A stretch of DNA of 64,000 nucleotides from Syntrophomonas sp. (lineage in GTDB: Bacteria; Bacillota; Syntrophomonadia; Syntrophomonadales; Syntrophomonadaceae). Of this stretch, positions 26,620 to 34,635 are shown one piece after another. The position numbers and the translations under genes were made by a program. Numbering within the stretch: position 1 is the stretch's first letter; every line of letters begins with the position of its first letter. The notes beneath the pieces are model-generated. The model was not told the origin of the DNA. It ran no database searches and worked only from the letters and a program-made list of their open reading frames with translations. The stretch spans positions 165,740-229,739 of the forward strand of contig JAENZE010000004.1 in the NCBI GenBank assembly GCA_016841425.1, given 5' to 3'.

Positions 26620-28257
26620 CTACCAGTCTATTTCTGATGCTATGTTCTGACCTACCACTTTGCCTCCAGTAATACCGCCTTTTTGTCTGCGCCCCCCGGT
26701 TATAAAGTCCAGGGCCAGGCGGGCAGAGTTGATAGCCATTCCAAAATGGTTCTCTACCTTCTTCTTGTAGCTGATCCGCTTTTGACCATCAGCACTTGTG
26801 CCTTCTTCTTTCACCAGTTTCTTAAGGTGCCTTTTTATCTCATCCGAGATTTTCTCTTCTTCCACATTCCTGGGCTTAAAGAGCAATGCCTGGGGCGGAT
26901 TAAGCGCAAATAGGGAAGTAGTCTCATCCAATGATTCATCCCTATCCACCTGGATCACCAGAACTTCCTTTTCATCTTCACCTTCGGTGGTTTCTTTGTA
27001 GTTTGATTTAAAGTACTGAATAAATCCCACTGCCTGGGTTAGAGCTCTTACAACCCGCTTAGATTCTGTTTTATAAGGCATAGCATCTATTATCAGGCAG
27101 CCCACGTTATATGCTATTTCCCAGCGGGGAATATAACTGAGCAGGTCTTCCACATCTATGTGAAAAGCAGCTATGATTCTGAATCCGTCCCCATAAGGAG
27201 CCAGTACAGCTATATGTGCATTGTCACCCATATCAATTCCAATCGCACAAGGTAGGTCTGAACTGTCCTGGAAATAGTAATCACTGGCTGCCTCGACTAT
27301 TTCCAATGTCTTCGAGTTAATGGGCTGCATGTTGCCGCTGTCCGCAATACCCAGAGCGCTTCTTCTCACCCTGGCTACTTTTTCCGGTTTCCCCTGGGCT
27401 TTTTTCCAGCGGTTCCATATTAGATCAATGCGGGCATCTTTAATTGCCAGCTGAGGTACCCGGTACCCTCTTAAATCAGTTCTTTCAGGATGCTCCGCGA
27501 TCCAGCAGCCGCGATCAACGTTCAAGGGCTTTCCACACTTGACGCAGTATATGTGAACCTTGCCGCCCCTGGATCGGGCATCCTGGATATTATCCGGGAA
27601 CTCTTCTTCCGGAATAGACTCCCGGCCACAGCCTTCACAGCTTACAGTCCATTTGCGCATATCGCTTTCGCGGTACAGTTCGTCAATACCATCCTCTTCA
27701 TAGATAGGAGTACTGAAATATTTTTGCCAGCCCAGTTTGGAAGCCAGTATCCTATCCTGGGCCAGGTCCATATTCTCCCGATTGATCAGGGCCACTTCAT
27801 CAAATAGGACTTCATCTGCCGGTATAGATATGGCTCCGGTTTTGCTCACCAGACCCAGCATATAAAAGAAGTGGGTACCTATTTGTTTTAACCCGGCCTG
27901 GTCAGTTCCAAGCATCCGCGTCTTAAGATACTGGCTGCGTTCCACATACGGATCAAAGCGGGTCTGCCCAAACCGGTTTGCCATCTTGTCCGTGGGCAAG
28001 TAGTAGATCAAGTTGGCTTCAAGCAAATCTACCATATAAAAGGAATGAGCCAAGAATAAAGTACTGAACCCGGTCTGAGCTCCTTTCTCAACCGTAACAT
28101 GGGGATGTTCGAAAATATCCTCCACGATATCACGCATAAAGGGTCGGGAATAGACCAGGTAAGGGGAGCGGTCATCCAACACTATATGTCGGCTGCAGTA
28201 CTCTTCAAAACTTATTCCCGCCTGGCTGCTGCCAACCAGATCCTTAAGTAGCCCCAT
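26620..28257 (-). CDS. Large terminase subunit, Mu gp28-like
   Basis: A 545-residue packaging motor. The ATPase half has a Walker A-like EKGAQTGFSTL (about 57-67) and an acidic segment LFDEVALINRENMD. A zinc ribbon follows (CEGCGRE and CVKCGKPL). The nuclease half starts IGIDMGDNAHIAVLAPYGD, with the expected acidic residues, and continues to LIIDAMPYKTESKR. It cuts and pumps DNA during headful packaging, with the gp27-like partner encoded just before it. Confidence 0.92.
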   Translation of the reverse strand: MGLLKDLVGSSQAGISFEEYCSRHIVLDDRSPYLVYSRPFMRDIVEDIFEHPHVTVEKGAQTGFSTLFLAHSFYMVDLLEANLIYYLPTDKMANRFGQTRFDPYVERSQYLKTRMLGTDQAGLKQIGTHFFYMLGLVSKTGAISIPADEVLFDEVALINRENMDLAQDRILASKLGWQKYFSTPIYEEDGIDELYRESDMRKWTVSCEGCGRESIPEEEFPDNIQDARSRGGKVHIYCVKCGKPLNVDRGCWIAEHPERTDLRGYRVPQLAIKDARIDLIWNRWKKAQGKPEKVARVRRSALGIADSGNMQPINSKTLEIVEAASDYYFQDSSDLPCAIGIDMGDNAHIAVLAPYGDGFRIIAAFHIDVEDLLSYIPRWEIAYNVGCLIIDAMPYKTESKRVVRALTQAVGFIQYFKSNYKETTEGEDEKEVLVIQVDRDESLDETTSLFALNPPQALLFKPRNVEEEKISDEIKRHLKKLVKEEGTSADGQKRISYKKKVENHFGMAINSARLALDFITGGRRQKGGITGGKVVGQNIASEIDW

Positions 28258-28827
28258 TTAATCCTCCATCATTCTGTTTGCTACTCGGTCAGCCACTTCC
28301 ATCAACCGCTTGCTTAATTCCGGTTCCTGCCCGGAAAGCTCAGCTCTGACTTCTTTCTTAAACAGTTCCAGGGCCACCTTGGCCCGCTTTTCAATCTCAG
28401 CTTTTACGCGTTCTTTGTACACCTTTGTACGGCTTAGCGATACTATTAACCGTCCGGCCTCGGCCAGATCCATCTGGTCAAACTCTTCCTGGGCCGTGGC
28501 GATCTTTTCAGTCAGGGAAGTGATCAACATTCTCATGGACGCCTCGGTGTAATCCACATCCGGGTTATCCTTCACGGCTTCCACCAACATCCGGGTTTGT
28601 TCTTGAACTTCGGAGAGCCTTTTAGCTACCGCATTCTGCCGCAAGGCATACCGTCCCACGGCGGACTTGGATATCTCATAGCCCTGCTCTTGCAGATATA
28701 GTGCTATTTCCAGGTATGTATTGCTGGTATCCATCAGCATCAACCGGACCATGTTTTTCTGATCTTCCGGCAGCGCATCTATTTTGCAGCGTATGCGGGT
28801 GCGCTTTTTCTTGCCGTCCTCACTCAT
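28258..28827 (-). CDS. Small terminase subunit, Mu gp27-like (DUF3486)
   Basis: A 189-residue helical protein. RCKIDALPEDQKNMVRLML and YLQEQGYEISKSAVGRYALR form a helix-turn-helix typical of DUF3486 proteins; long helices follow. Its stop lies immediately before the large terminase start. It recognises phage DNA at the left end in transposing phages. Confidence 0.88.
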   Translation of the reverse strand: MSEDGKKKRTRIRCKIDALPEDQKNMVRLMLMDTSNTYLEIALYLQEQGYEISKSAVGRYALRQNAVAKRLSEVQEQTRMLVEAVKDNPDVDYTEASMRMLITSLTEKIATAQEEFDQMDLAEAGRLIVSLSRTKVYKERVKAEIEKRAKVALELFKKEVRAELSGQEPELSKRLMEVADRVANRMMED

Positions 28828-29133
28828 CTATATATCAACTCCAGCATCCTGTATGGTCCCCTCTAGGAGATCTACACCCTTGGCTGTAAGTTCTACCATG
28901 TCATCATCTTCAAACCCCTGGATGCATCCCTGGGTAAACTTGATATATCCTTTATCCCGCAAATAGGAGACCACTTTAGCAACGTCTGCCTCGACGGTCA
29001 TCCCTTTAGTTAATAGAGATGTTTTCAGGTTTTTAAGCGATATAGGGGCCGGGTAGAACAGTGCTATAGTTCTAAGGAACTGCCCCCTGAGCATTTTATT
29101 TTTAGCCACCTGTATGCCGTCAGTATGGTTCAC
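28828..29133 (-). CDS. Winged-helix protein (Mu gp26 position)
   Basis: A 101-residue protein with a winged-helix pattern: LRTIALFYPAPISLKNLKTSL, then KVVSYLRDKGYIKFTQG and MVELTAKGVDLLEG. It is in the slot of Mu gp26, between the coiled-coil protein and small terminase. It may take part in packaging or late gene control. Its start overlaps the end of the gene before it by four bases. Confidence 0.75.
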   Translation of the reverse strand: MNHTDGIQVAKNKMLRGQFLRTIALFYPAPISLKNLKTSLLTKGMTVEADVAKVVSYLRDKGYIKFTQGCIQGFEDDDMVELTAKGVDLLEGTIQDAGVDI

Positions 29134-29519
29134 GCTCCTTGTCTCCTTTCCATAATCGTGTCATATATCTTATCCAGCTTTCTATCAATGCCAGATATTG
29201 CGCGGATAAAGTCATCCTTCAAGGTGAAGTTTTTATTTACATGGTCCCGGTATGCGTTTAGATCCCGCTGCAGGTCCTCGTATTTTTCCTCCGTACCCTG
29301 AATCCGTTTATCCAGCCGGTCTTCCAGGGCCGCAGTGCTTTTCTGCACTTCCCGTTTAAAATCGTCCAGCTTGTCATCCAATTTTTTCTCCAAGCTCCCG
29401 ATCCGCTTATCAGTGCCGGTGATCTTATCTTCAAAACCCTTCTTCAGGTCTTTCAGGAAATACCCTATTGCACCTAAGAGCAGCATGATGATGGTTTGTA
29501 CAACCCACGTTGCAGTCAT
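29130..29519 (-). CDS. Membrane-anchored coiled-coil protein (Mu gp25/DUF2730-like position)
   Basis: A 129-residue protein with one N-terminal membrane helix (VVQTIIMLLLGAIGYFL) followed by about 90 residues of charged coiled coil (GSLEKKLDDKLDDFKREV). This is the layout of DUF2730 proteins of Mu-like phages and also of spanin- or XhlA-like lysis proteins. Place between the holin and terminase genes suits either. The start overlaps the holin stop by one base. Confidence 0.75.
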   Translation of the reverse strand: MTATWVVQTIIMLLLGAIGYFLKDLKKGFEDKITGTDKRIGSLEKKLDDKLDDFKREVQKSTAALEDRLDKRIQGTEEKYEDLQRDLNAYRDHVNKNFTLKDDFIRAISGIDRKLDKIYDTIMERRQGA

Positions 29520-29914
29520 TAATGATTCTCCTCGATAAAGTTGCTATCGTCTTCAATCGCTTTCGCCCATTCCTCTCCCAGTTCGTCCTTGATCTCCCTT
29601 AAGATAGCCTCAATTAAGTCGCTCATAGTCTCCGTAGATACCTTCAGACCTAACTGTGCAAGTTCGCGGGAAAGAAACGCCAGGGCTGCTTCTTTTTTCT
29701 TGGCTCCGCCATAATTGCGGTATGCCTGTTCTGCATACTTAATGGCTAACTTTGTAATCAGCTGTATGTTCTCCCATTCAGCCTGTACCCTTCGCATGGC
29801 CTCCACACCCAGGTTGTTTTTTAGCCAGGCGACCAACATACCTATCCCGATCATGATCAGGAATAATGCAACATCCCATATGATTTTAAGAAGGAGATCC
29901 TCCATCATAGTCAC
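29519..29914 (-). CDS. Holin, LLH family
   Basis: A 131-residue protein with an N-terminal membrane helix (IIWDVALFLIMIGIGMLVAWL) and a cytoplasmic helical part holding LAIKYAEQAYRNYGGAKKKE, the conserved core of LLH-type phage holins. It would form membrane lesions that let the amidase reach the wall. It is adjacent to the amidase gene cluster. Confidence 0.87.
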   Translation of the reverse strand: MTMMEDLLLKIIWDVALFLIMIGIGMLVAWLKNNLGVEAMRRVQAEWENIQLITKLAIKYAEQAYRNYGGAKKKEAALAFLSRELAQLGLKVSTETMSDLIEAILREIKDELGEEWAKAIEDDSNFIEENH

Positions 29915-29924
29915 CTATCCTTTC

Positions 29925-30167
29925 TTATTCTGCAGGAGCAGGAGCGGGGGATATATCTATGTAATATTCCTTACCCACTTCTATCTGATCGGCAGCATAT
30001 TTGTTTATTGTTCCAAATTCAAAATTACCCCAGGGAGTATACTTAAAGAAGGCTTCGTTTTCCGGACTGCCAGAAGAAACTGGATGCATGGTTATTCTAT
30101 AACCATCCTCGGGTTTCCCAGCATTTGCCTCCTCTTTGTTTGTACATGTAAACTTACACCTTACCAT
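29925..30167 (-). CDS. Small conserved phage protein
   Basis: An 80-residue, probably beta-rich protein. The pattern GSPENEAFFKYTPWG followed by GKEYYIDISPAP is one I associate with small phage proteins of unknown role found across several phage groups. It lies between amidase and holin genes. I assign no function. Confidence 0.65.
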   Translation of the reverse strand: MVRCKFTCTNKEEANAGKPEDGYRITMHPVSSGSPENEAFFKYTPWGNFEFGTINKYAADQIEVGKEYYIDISPAPAPAE

Positions 30168-30186
30168 TTAACGCACCTGTCCTCTC

Positions 30187-30948
30187 TTAATCGTCTACGG
30201 CTGGGTCCATGCCCTCTGCAATTAGCTTCCGGTCGAACGCGCCACCACGGTAAAGGAATACAATACTCCTTACCTGGTCGTGACTTAAGTCAATTACATC
30301 ATCGTTACCTGATTTGTCTGAACCATCTCCGTTAATGATTTTGGCATCCATCAGGGTTTCTACCACATCACGGAAACCATAATTATTGGGGATGTCAGAC
30401 AGTCTCTCATAGCGTGTCACTTCTTCACCGTCCTCCTCGTTTATTAATCTCTTTTTAAAATCCGTCCAGGCATCTGACTTAATAACAAATGGTGCCGGGC
30501 AATTCTTGCCGGTTATGTCATAGTGCCGCAGCACATGATCACTATCTATGTCGTACACATTCATTAGATATTTGGTCAGTTCTATTGCCTGCTCAATCGT
30601 TATACCATCAAAGTACCAGTTATCGTTACTGTCTTTATGGCAGCACAGCTCAATTCCTATGCTATTGCTGTTTCGGCAGTAATTATGCCGATATACCCCA
30701 GTTTCCGAGCCACAATGCCAGGCTCTGTTTTTAAGATCAACACTTTGGTATATCGCACCATTCTCGGATTCATGCCCAACAAAAAAATGAGCAGAGGCTC
30801 CTAGTTTTTTATGTTCAGAGAAGTACTTAGCATTGGCTTTCGCGCTGCCAGTAGCTCCCACATAATGTATTACAATGAATTCAATAGACCGGTTTGATAC
30901 CTGGGTATAGTTGCTTTGATCACATGGATATGCCTTGTTAATATTCAT
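30187..30948 (-). CDS. N-acetylmuramoyl-L-alanine amidase (endolysin)
   Basis: A 253-residue endolysin. Residues about 15-155 form an Amidase_2 (PGRP-like) zinc domain: FIVIHYVGATGS with the first His, SAHFFVGH, RAWHCGSETGVYR, NSIGIELCCH and LRHYDITGKNCP with the later His and Cys ligands. It cuts the amide bond between MurNAc and the stem peptide. The last 90 residues (YERLSDIPNNYGFRDVVETL onward) are a separate region probably for wall binding. The ATG overlaps the stop of the 25-codon frame before it. Confidence 0.92.
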   Translation of the reverse strand: MNINKAYPCDQSNYTQVSNRSIEFIVIHYVGATGSAKANAKYFSEHKKLGASAHFFVGHESENGAIYQSVDLKNRAWHCGSETGVYRHNYCRNSNSIGIELCCHKDSNDNWYFDGITIEQAIELTKYLMNVYDIDSDHVLRHYDITGKNCPAPFVIKSDAWTDFKKRLINEEDGEEVTRYERLSDIPNNYGFRDVVETLMDAKIINGDGSDKSGNDDVIDLSHDQVRSIVFLYRGGAFDRKLIAEGMDPAVDD

Positions 30949-31022
30949 TCGTCAACACCTTCTGCACCTTCTCCAAACCCCTTGTTGTCAGCATCATCAT
31001 CACCGCCATAGTTGATAGACAC
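30945..31022 (-). CDS. 25-residue acidic leader peptide upstream of the amidase
   Basis: A GTG-started frame of 25 codons with GGAGGTG six bases upstream. The product (SINYGGDDDADNKGFGEGAE) is acidic. Its TGA overlaps the amidase ATG (ATGA), so its main role could be to couple amidase translation to that of upstream genes. No homologue recognised. Confidence 0.45.
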   Translation of the reverse strand: MSINYGGDDDADNKGFGEGAEGVDE

Positions 31023-31034
31023 GTAATTCACCTC

Positions 31035-31277
31035 CTATAAATCCCTGTTCTTATTAACTGTCTCGGAGGATAATCGGTCGTTTACAACCTTCGTTCTTTT
31101 TATTTTTGATAACATCCATAACTCTCCGGTTGTAAATGCAAACCAGGCACCGGTTAAAACATCAGGCTCCTTGCCGGTACGGTAAAATATGTACAAAACA
31201 ACAGCAGTAAAACCTAAATTTAAAATGACAACTAAAGTCACAATAAATTTAGAAAACTCGGCTTTGGGAATATTCAT
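31035..31277 (-). CDS. Small membrane protein of the lysis region
   Basis: An 80-residue protein, start chosen at the ATG at 31275-31277 because AGGAGG is five bases upstream. It has one strong membrane helix (IVTLVVILNLGFTAVVLYIFY) and a second hydrophobic stretch (GAWFAFTTGELWMLSKIK). It lies just before the amidase gene and could be a second holin, an antiholin or a pinholin-like protein. No family is certain. Confidence 0.65.
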   Translation of the reverse strand: MNIPKAEFSKFIVTLVVILNLGFTAVVLYIFYRTGKEPDVLTGAWFAFTTGELWMLSKIKRTKVVNDRLSSETVNKNRDL

Positions 31278-31324
31278 ATAAGCCTCCTGAAAACGTGCAG
31301 CTATGCTGCTTAATTTGGTTCCGT

Positions 31325-31492
31325 TCAATGAGTGCCTGCATACCATATGAACCATATGAGAAGCAGCAGCCAAAACAGACCCGATCTGGTTAGTACAGTA
31401 AGAAGGGCAGTGATAGATTCAATTATTCCGCTTACCGCAGCTGTCATGACCTCGGTAATATTCTTAAAAAACAATGTTACCTTATCCGCCAT
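31325..31492 (-). CDS. 55-residue single-span membrane protein, first gene of the late operon
   Basis: A short frame with AGGAG nine bases before its ATG (31490-31492). The N-terminal 25 residues are amphipathic (VTLFFKNITEVMTAAVSGI) and the C-terminal 20 are a membrane helix (LFWLLLLIWFIWYAG). It is the first gene after the terminator at 31518-31554. Size and place suggest a holin-like lysis protein. Confidence 0.62.
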   Translation of the reverse strand: MADKVTLFFKNITEVMTAAVSGIIESITALLTVLTRSGLFWLLLLIWFIWYAGTH

Positions 31493-31517
31493 TTTTATTA
31501 GACTCCTGTGTTAGCAC

Positions 31518-31554
31518 AAAAAAATAGAGCAAGGAAAATTTATATCCTTACTCT
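31518..31554 (-). terminator. Rho-independent terminator between Mor and the late operon
   Basis: AGAGTAAGGA and TCCTTGCTCT (minus strand, 31554-31526) form a ten-base stem with one mismatch, followed by a run of seven T (31524-31518). It would end the early/middle transcript after mor. If the late start lies near 31553, the hairpin would be at the 5' end of the late RNA. Confidence 0.72.
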
Positions 31555-31561
31555 AACCCGT

Positions 31562-31602
31562 ATTTTACTTAAATAGATTTAGAAAATTACTTTCTAGAAA
31601 GT
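31562..31602 (-). promoter_or_regulatory. Candidate Mor-dependent late promoter with 14-bp dyad
   Basis: The perfect dyad ACTTTCTAGAAAGT (31589-31602) abuts the mor stop. About 25 bases further along the minus strand is a -10-like TAAAAT (31567-31562) without a good -35 box. In Mu, Mor binds a dyad centred near -43 and replaces -35 contacts; here the dyad centre would be about 43 bases before the predicted start near 31553. Location and geometry are seen; function is inferred. Confidence 0.5.
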
Positions 31603-31603
31603 G

Positions 31604-31906
31604 TTAAAATAATACCCCCTGATCACTATCCGGGATCAAGTCCTGGAGTATCTGCCTGATCCATACCTCAGTTAAGCTGTACTTAATTGCCAGTTCCGTT
31701 ACATTACCTCCATCGAATTCTTCTCGTATTTGAGAATTTCTGATAGTTTTCAAGGTCCCATCCAGCTTCGGAAAATACACTGTAGTGCCCTGAAACACTT
31801 CTGCCAGTTTAATGATATTCAGTATCCCAATAAGTCCGCATAGTTTCCTGTATGGTTCCGGCAGCATCTCGGGAGTTACCTCGCTAATCCACGGTTGTAA
31901 TTCCAT
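31604..31906 (-). CDS. mor: Mor-family transcription activator
   Basis: A 100-residue protein of the Mor/C family. The N-terminal dimerisation part includes LPEPYRKLCGLIGILNIIKL and a beta strand (GTTVYFPKLD); the C-terminal HTH reads IREEFDGGNVTELAIKYSLT followed by EVWIRQIL. Mor turns on middle or late transcription in Mu. Only one Mor/C-type gene is present, so it probably takes both jobs. The ATG, with GGGAGG upstream, overlaps the gemA end by 23 bases. Confidence 0.9.
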   Translation of the reverse strand: MELQPWISEVTPEMLPEPYRKLCGLIGILNIIKLAEVFQGTTVYFPKLDGTLKTIRNSQIREEFDGGNVTELAIKYSLTEVWIRQILQDLIPDSDQGVLF

Positions 31907-32303
31907 TGTCAGCCTCCCTTGTCAATAAGGCTTTCAGCCCCTCAATAATACGCCACGCCTGTTGTTTTGTCATCCAGTCCGGGTTATCAACTCCAGCATA
32001 CTTTTTGCAGAATCCCCGAAGCCGGGCTGGATTGCCAGCCCAGCCCAGGGATCTTTCTATCTGCTGAATTTTATACATCTGTTTATCTGTTGCCATATGC
32101 AACGGCCTGCCCGTTGGAAGCATAACGCTTCGGTACCCTGACAAATCATCGATTATTGCTGCCGCTTCTTTTTTAGTCAGGCTGGATATATGCTCCTTTC
32201 GGCATCTGTTTTTAACCATGTCATGAAGAAGATCATTGTCTATCCCTTTTTTACGGGCCAGAGCATATATTTTTCTCATCTGTGGTTGTGTTATTTTGCT
32301 CAT
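31884..32303 (-). CDS. gemA: GemA-like protein (Mu gp16, DUF1018)
   Basis: A 139-residue protein. TQPQMRKIYALARKKGIDND, then HISSLTKKEAAAIIDDLSGY and WRIIEGLKALL are the marks of the GemA/DUF1018 family. In Mu GemA changes host gene expression and DNA relaxation; how it does this is not settled. It is the second-last gene of the early operon, just before mor, as in Mu. Its start overlaps the end of the previous gene by 53 bases, which is long but not rare here. Confidence 0.88.
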   Translation of the reverse strand: MSKITQPQMRKIYALARKKGIDNDLLHDMVKNRCRKEHISSLTKKEAAAIIDDLSGYRSVMLPTGRPLHMATDKQMYKIQQIERSLGWAGNPARLRGFCKKYAGVDNPDWMTKQQAWRIIEGLKALLTREADNGITTVD

Positions 32304-32550
32304 TCATCAGCAACTCCCTTGCTTGACATTTTGAAAAGATAGTTATTGCCACCCAACGATGCTTCCCCCTATGGTCCAGCACTACATAATGTGGAGCCCC
32401 CCGCAGCTTAACCCGGTATATGCTTTCGGACAGTTTATGGGTCGTGTTTTTTCTTAAGCTGCTTTTTATCCAGCATTTTTGAACTTCCGGCGGAGCATTG
32501 CCCACTCTCTCTTTATAGCGCTTCTTGAAGTGCTTAGTCAGGTATACCAT
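32251..32550 (-). CDS. Unknown basic prophage protein
   Basis: A 99-residue basic protein, start chosen at the ATG at 32548-32550 preceded by AGGAAGAGG. It starts VYLTKHFKKRYKERVG and has a beta-rich centre (YRVKLRGAPHYVVLDHRG, WVAITIF). The layout recalls small RelE-like or phage RNA-binding folds, but I see no sure match and there is no antitoxin beside it. Confidence 0.6.
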   Translation of the reverse strand: MVYLTKHFKKRYKERVGNAPPEVQKCWIKSSLRKNTTHKLSESIYRVKLRGAPHYVVLDHRGKHRWVAITIFSKCQARELLMNEQNNTTTDEKNICSGP

Positions 32551-32564
32551 AACCTCTTCCTGCT

Positions 32565-32681
32565 TCACGGCAGCCACCCCCAATGCCTGGCCGCCACCAT
32601 CGCTGCCGTATAATATCCGATTGCATATCCCAGGAATATTAATACCATCGTATTACATATAGCCGTTATCTTATTTTTCAT
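32565..32681 (-). CDS. 38-residue membrane peptide
   Basis: A short frame with AGGGGTGGTGA before its ATG. The product has one hydrophobic helix (MVLIFLGYAIGYYTAAMVAA) after a basic start and ends RHWGWLP. It lies in the early operon with close spacing to both neighbours. Function unknown. Confidence 0.5.
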   Translation of the reverse strand: MKNKITAICNTMVLIFLGYAIGYYTAAMVAARHWGWLP

Positions 32682-32696
32682 TGTTATCACCACCCC

Positions 32697-33611
32697 TTAT
32701 AGCCGGGCGGCGACCCTTAATATTAAATCTGCAGCAGTGTTTAATATTTCTTCCCTGGTAGCGTTTATGGTAATGTTATGGGTATGGGTATGGCTCTTAA
32801 TATAGCTGGCTCTGATTGAATCGAGTGTGTTCTCTATATCCTCCACTCTTTTTCGGATTGGCGCCAGGTAAAACTTGATGATCTTATGCATGGCTTCATT
32901 TTCCCTTTCTAGTTCCTCAAGATCATTTTTAAGATCATCTGCACCCTTGATCTGTTCATTCTCATTCTGAGTTTCGGTATCTGTTAAGGGGATAAGATCC
33001 TTGTTGTCTTCCGGGCCTGGGCCTGGATCTTTATCTAAACTATTCTGTGCTGGAATTGTCTCGATACCCGTGGCAGTTTCTGTTATTATTCCAGCGTCCT
33101 TCAACCAGCGTTTTATAGTAGGATGCGGAGCCTTATACTTCTCAACTAGCCGCGCTAATATATGTCCTGATTCTTCCCATGATTCTCTTAGTTCACCAGG
33201 GGTAGGAACTGCTGCAGCTCTTGAACCAGCCGCGAGGATGATTCCAGTTTCTCTCAGCCATCGTCCCATGGTGACATCACTTACCGAAGGTTCACATAAC
33301 TGCGCTGTCTTAGTGATGTTGCCCTCAGCTTTATTGAATATGCTTTCCAGATATTCTTTATCTGGTCTATTTATTTTAGCCATCTCGCTGCTCCCTTCTT
33401 TCCGTAAATTAATAACCCTTATTTCGTTGCTTTTTAAGTCATGGTCGTATATGGTATCTCGGTATTTTCCCAGGTCTATGACGGCGCAGGTTTTCTCTCC
33501 TTGGCTAATTTCTTTTACTATGCCGGTTCTGGTAATCCTTTTTGAACCCCGACCATTAGTTATATATGTAACTTCAATCCCTGGGACAAGTGCCGATATA
33601 TCCACATCCAT
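32697..33611 (-). CDS. DNA-binding protein with two HTH-like repeats
   Basis: A 304-residue protein. The N-terminal 75 residues form a small beta domain (GIEVTYITNGRGSKRITRTG). Two helix-turn-helix-like units follow: GNITKTAQLCEPSVSDVTMG with RWLRETGI, and a second ending HPTIKRWLKDAGI, both in the pattern of phage or Fis-type HTH. An acidic linker leads to a coiled coil (ELERENEAMHKIIKFYLAPI). It may regulate early genes or aid replication; the family is not recognised. Confidence 0.65.
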   Translation of the reverse strand: MDVDISALVPGIEVTYITNGRGSKRITRTGIVKEISQGEKTCAVIDLGKYRDTIYDHDLKSNEIRVINLRKEGSSEMAKINRPDKEYLESIFNKAEGNITKTAQLCEPSVSDVTMGRWLRETGIILAAGSRAAAVPTPGELRESWEESGHILARLVEKYKAPHPTIKRWLKDAGIITETATGIETIPAQNSLDKDPGPGPEDNKDLIPLTDTETQNENEQIKGADDLKNDLEELERENEAMHKIIKFYLAPIRKRVEDIENTLDSIRASYIKSHTHTHNITINATREEILNTAADLILRVAARL

Positions 33612-33613
33612 TG

Positions 33614-33826
33614 TTAGCCCTCCATGTTTTCGCGCTCTTTAGCCTGGCGCAGCAAGTAATTCAACCTTAAATCCGCCGCCTGGAATTCATGTATTGCAGC
33701 CTCGACAAGTTCAGGATCAGTAACTTCATTGATAATGCACATTGCATGCTGCCGGTTCTTTACAGCTGCTTGGACATCTGCTTGATACTGTGGTGAATCA
33801 CAAAATATCTCCGTTATCAAACTCAA
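33614..33826 (-). CDS. Small helical prophage protein
   Basis: A 70-residue helical protein (SPQYQADVQAAVKNRQHAMC, then AIHEFQAADLRLNYLLRQAK). Its length and charge pattern fit a DUF2508-like or small regulatory phage protein, but there is no certain match. It ends two bases before the HTH-repeat gene, in the same operon. Confidence 0.6.
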   Translation of the reverse strand: MSLITEIFCDSPQYQADVQAAVKNRQHAMCIINEVTDPELVEAAIHEFQAADLRLNYLLRQAKERENMEG

Positions 33827-33839
33827 TATACATCCCTCC

Positions 33840-34229
33840 CTATACAGCCTTCCGTTTTTTGATTATCAGACGATTAGCAACCATCTTGACCCCAAAAACC
33901 GACCTGTTCATTATGCTGGCTAACTCTTCAACGTCTGTAATCCCATCATTTATTAATTTCCGGATCTTCTTGTGCTCATCCTTACTCCAGGTCCCGAACT
34001 TAACTTTGCTCTGGGGGCGATGAGAAGCTTTGCGCTCGTCCCATCCCCCCATTACCTCAGCCTTGCAAGAAGGCTTATCTTCAGGCATATCTGCCTCAGT
34101 TTCGTCAGAATAAGGTTTGCATCCCATTGAGTTCCAAAATTCCTGGATGCGGCAGTAGCCATTGCCGTTTCGGTCCATATGTACGATTGGGTTCGTGAAC
34201 TGACCTTTTAGATCCCGACATCGTGGCAT
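33840..34229 (-). CDS. Prophage protein with C-terminal HTH/SANT-like region
   Basis: A 129-residue protein. I choose the ATG at 34227-34229 because GGAGGTGAAG is directly upstream. The C-terminal 50 residues (FGTWSKDEHKKIRKLINDG, EELASIMNRSVFGVKMVANR) look like a SANT/Myb-type HTH. The N-terminal part is Cys-containing and not recognised. It may bind DNA during replication or control. The gap to the next gene upstream (34230-34378) shows only a GC-rich stretch. Confidence 0.6.
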   Translation of the reverse strand: MPRCRDLKGQFTNPIVHMDRNGNGYCRIQEFWNSMGCKPYSDETEADMPEDKPSCKAEVMGGWDERKASHRPQSKVKFGTWSKDEHKKIRKLINDGITDVEELASIMNRSVFGVKMVANRLIIKKRKAV

Positions 34230-34378
34230 ATACTTCACCTCCATTAATTGGCTTGCCACCGGGTGCGCTTTCCCGGTTCGCTATAGCGATCTTCAGGTGG
34301 AAAGGAGCCACCTTCCCACGACTGCCCCATGGGCAGTTTCGGCATGGTATATATCATCCTTGGACCCCGAAACGGGCA

Positions 34379-34633
34379 TCAAATTGCCACGCTATCTAAA
34401 TCTAATCCCAACATCTCTAGTCGATTTGCCGCAGCAATGTATGTGCCCACCCAGCCAACATGCGTGTTATCGCTACGATGTTCACCGATGTAAACTTCAC
34501 CTTGCCGGGCCTCCACAAAAACAACACCATCTCTTATATTGGCTACAAAGTTATCCAAATCGGTCTTATGCACATTGCGCTCAAGTCGCTGCAGCAGTTT
34601 AAAAATCTTGTCCCCATAACTTAGGTGGTTCAT
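34379..34633 (-). CDS. Unknown prophage early protein
   Basis: An 84-residue protein (NHLSYGDKIFKLLQRLERNV near the start, WVGTYIAAANRLEMLGLDLD near the end). It begins two bases after the Cys-containing protein gene ends and shares the early operon. No family recognised. Confidence 0.55.
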   Translation of the reverse strand: MNHLSYGDKIFKLLQRLERNVHKTDLDNFVANIRDGVVFVEARQGEVYIGEHRSDNTHVGWVGTYIAAANRLEMLGLDLDSVAI

Positions 34634-34635
34634 TT

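Noticed and set aside
29715-30335. 206-codon plus-strand frame
   Set aside because: It is antisense to the holin and the conserved phage gene, both of which have clear families and ribosome sites.
32251-32550. RelE-like toxin
   Set aside because: The fold impression is weak and there is no antitoxin gene; the place in the early operon does not support it.
33001-33642. 213-codon plus-strand frame
   Set aside because: Shadow of the HTH-repeat protein; composition is Ser/Leu/Pro-rich without domains.
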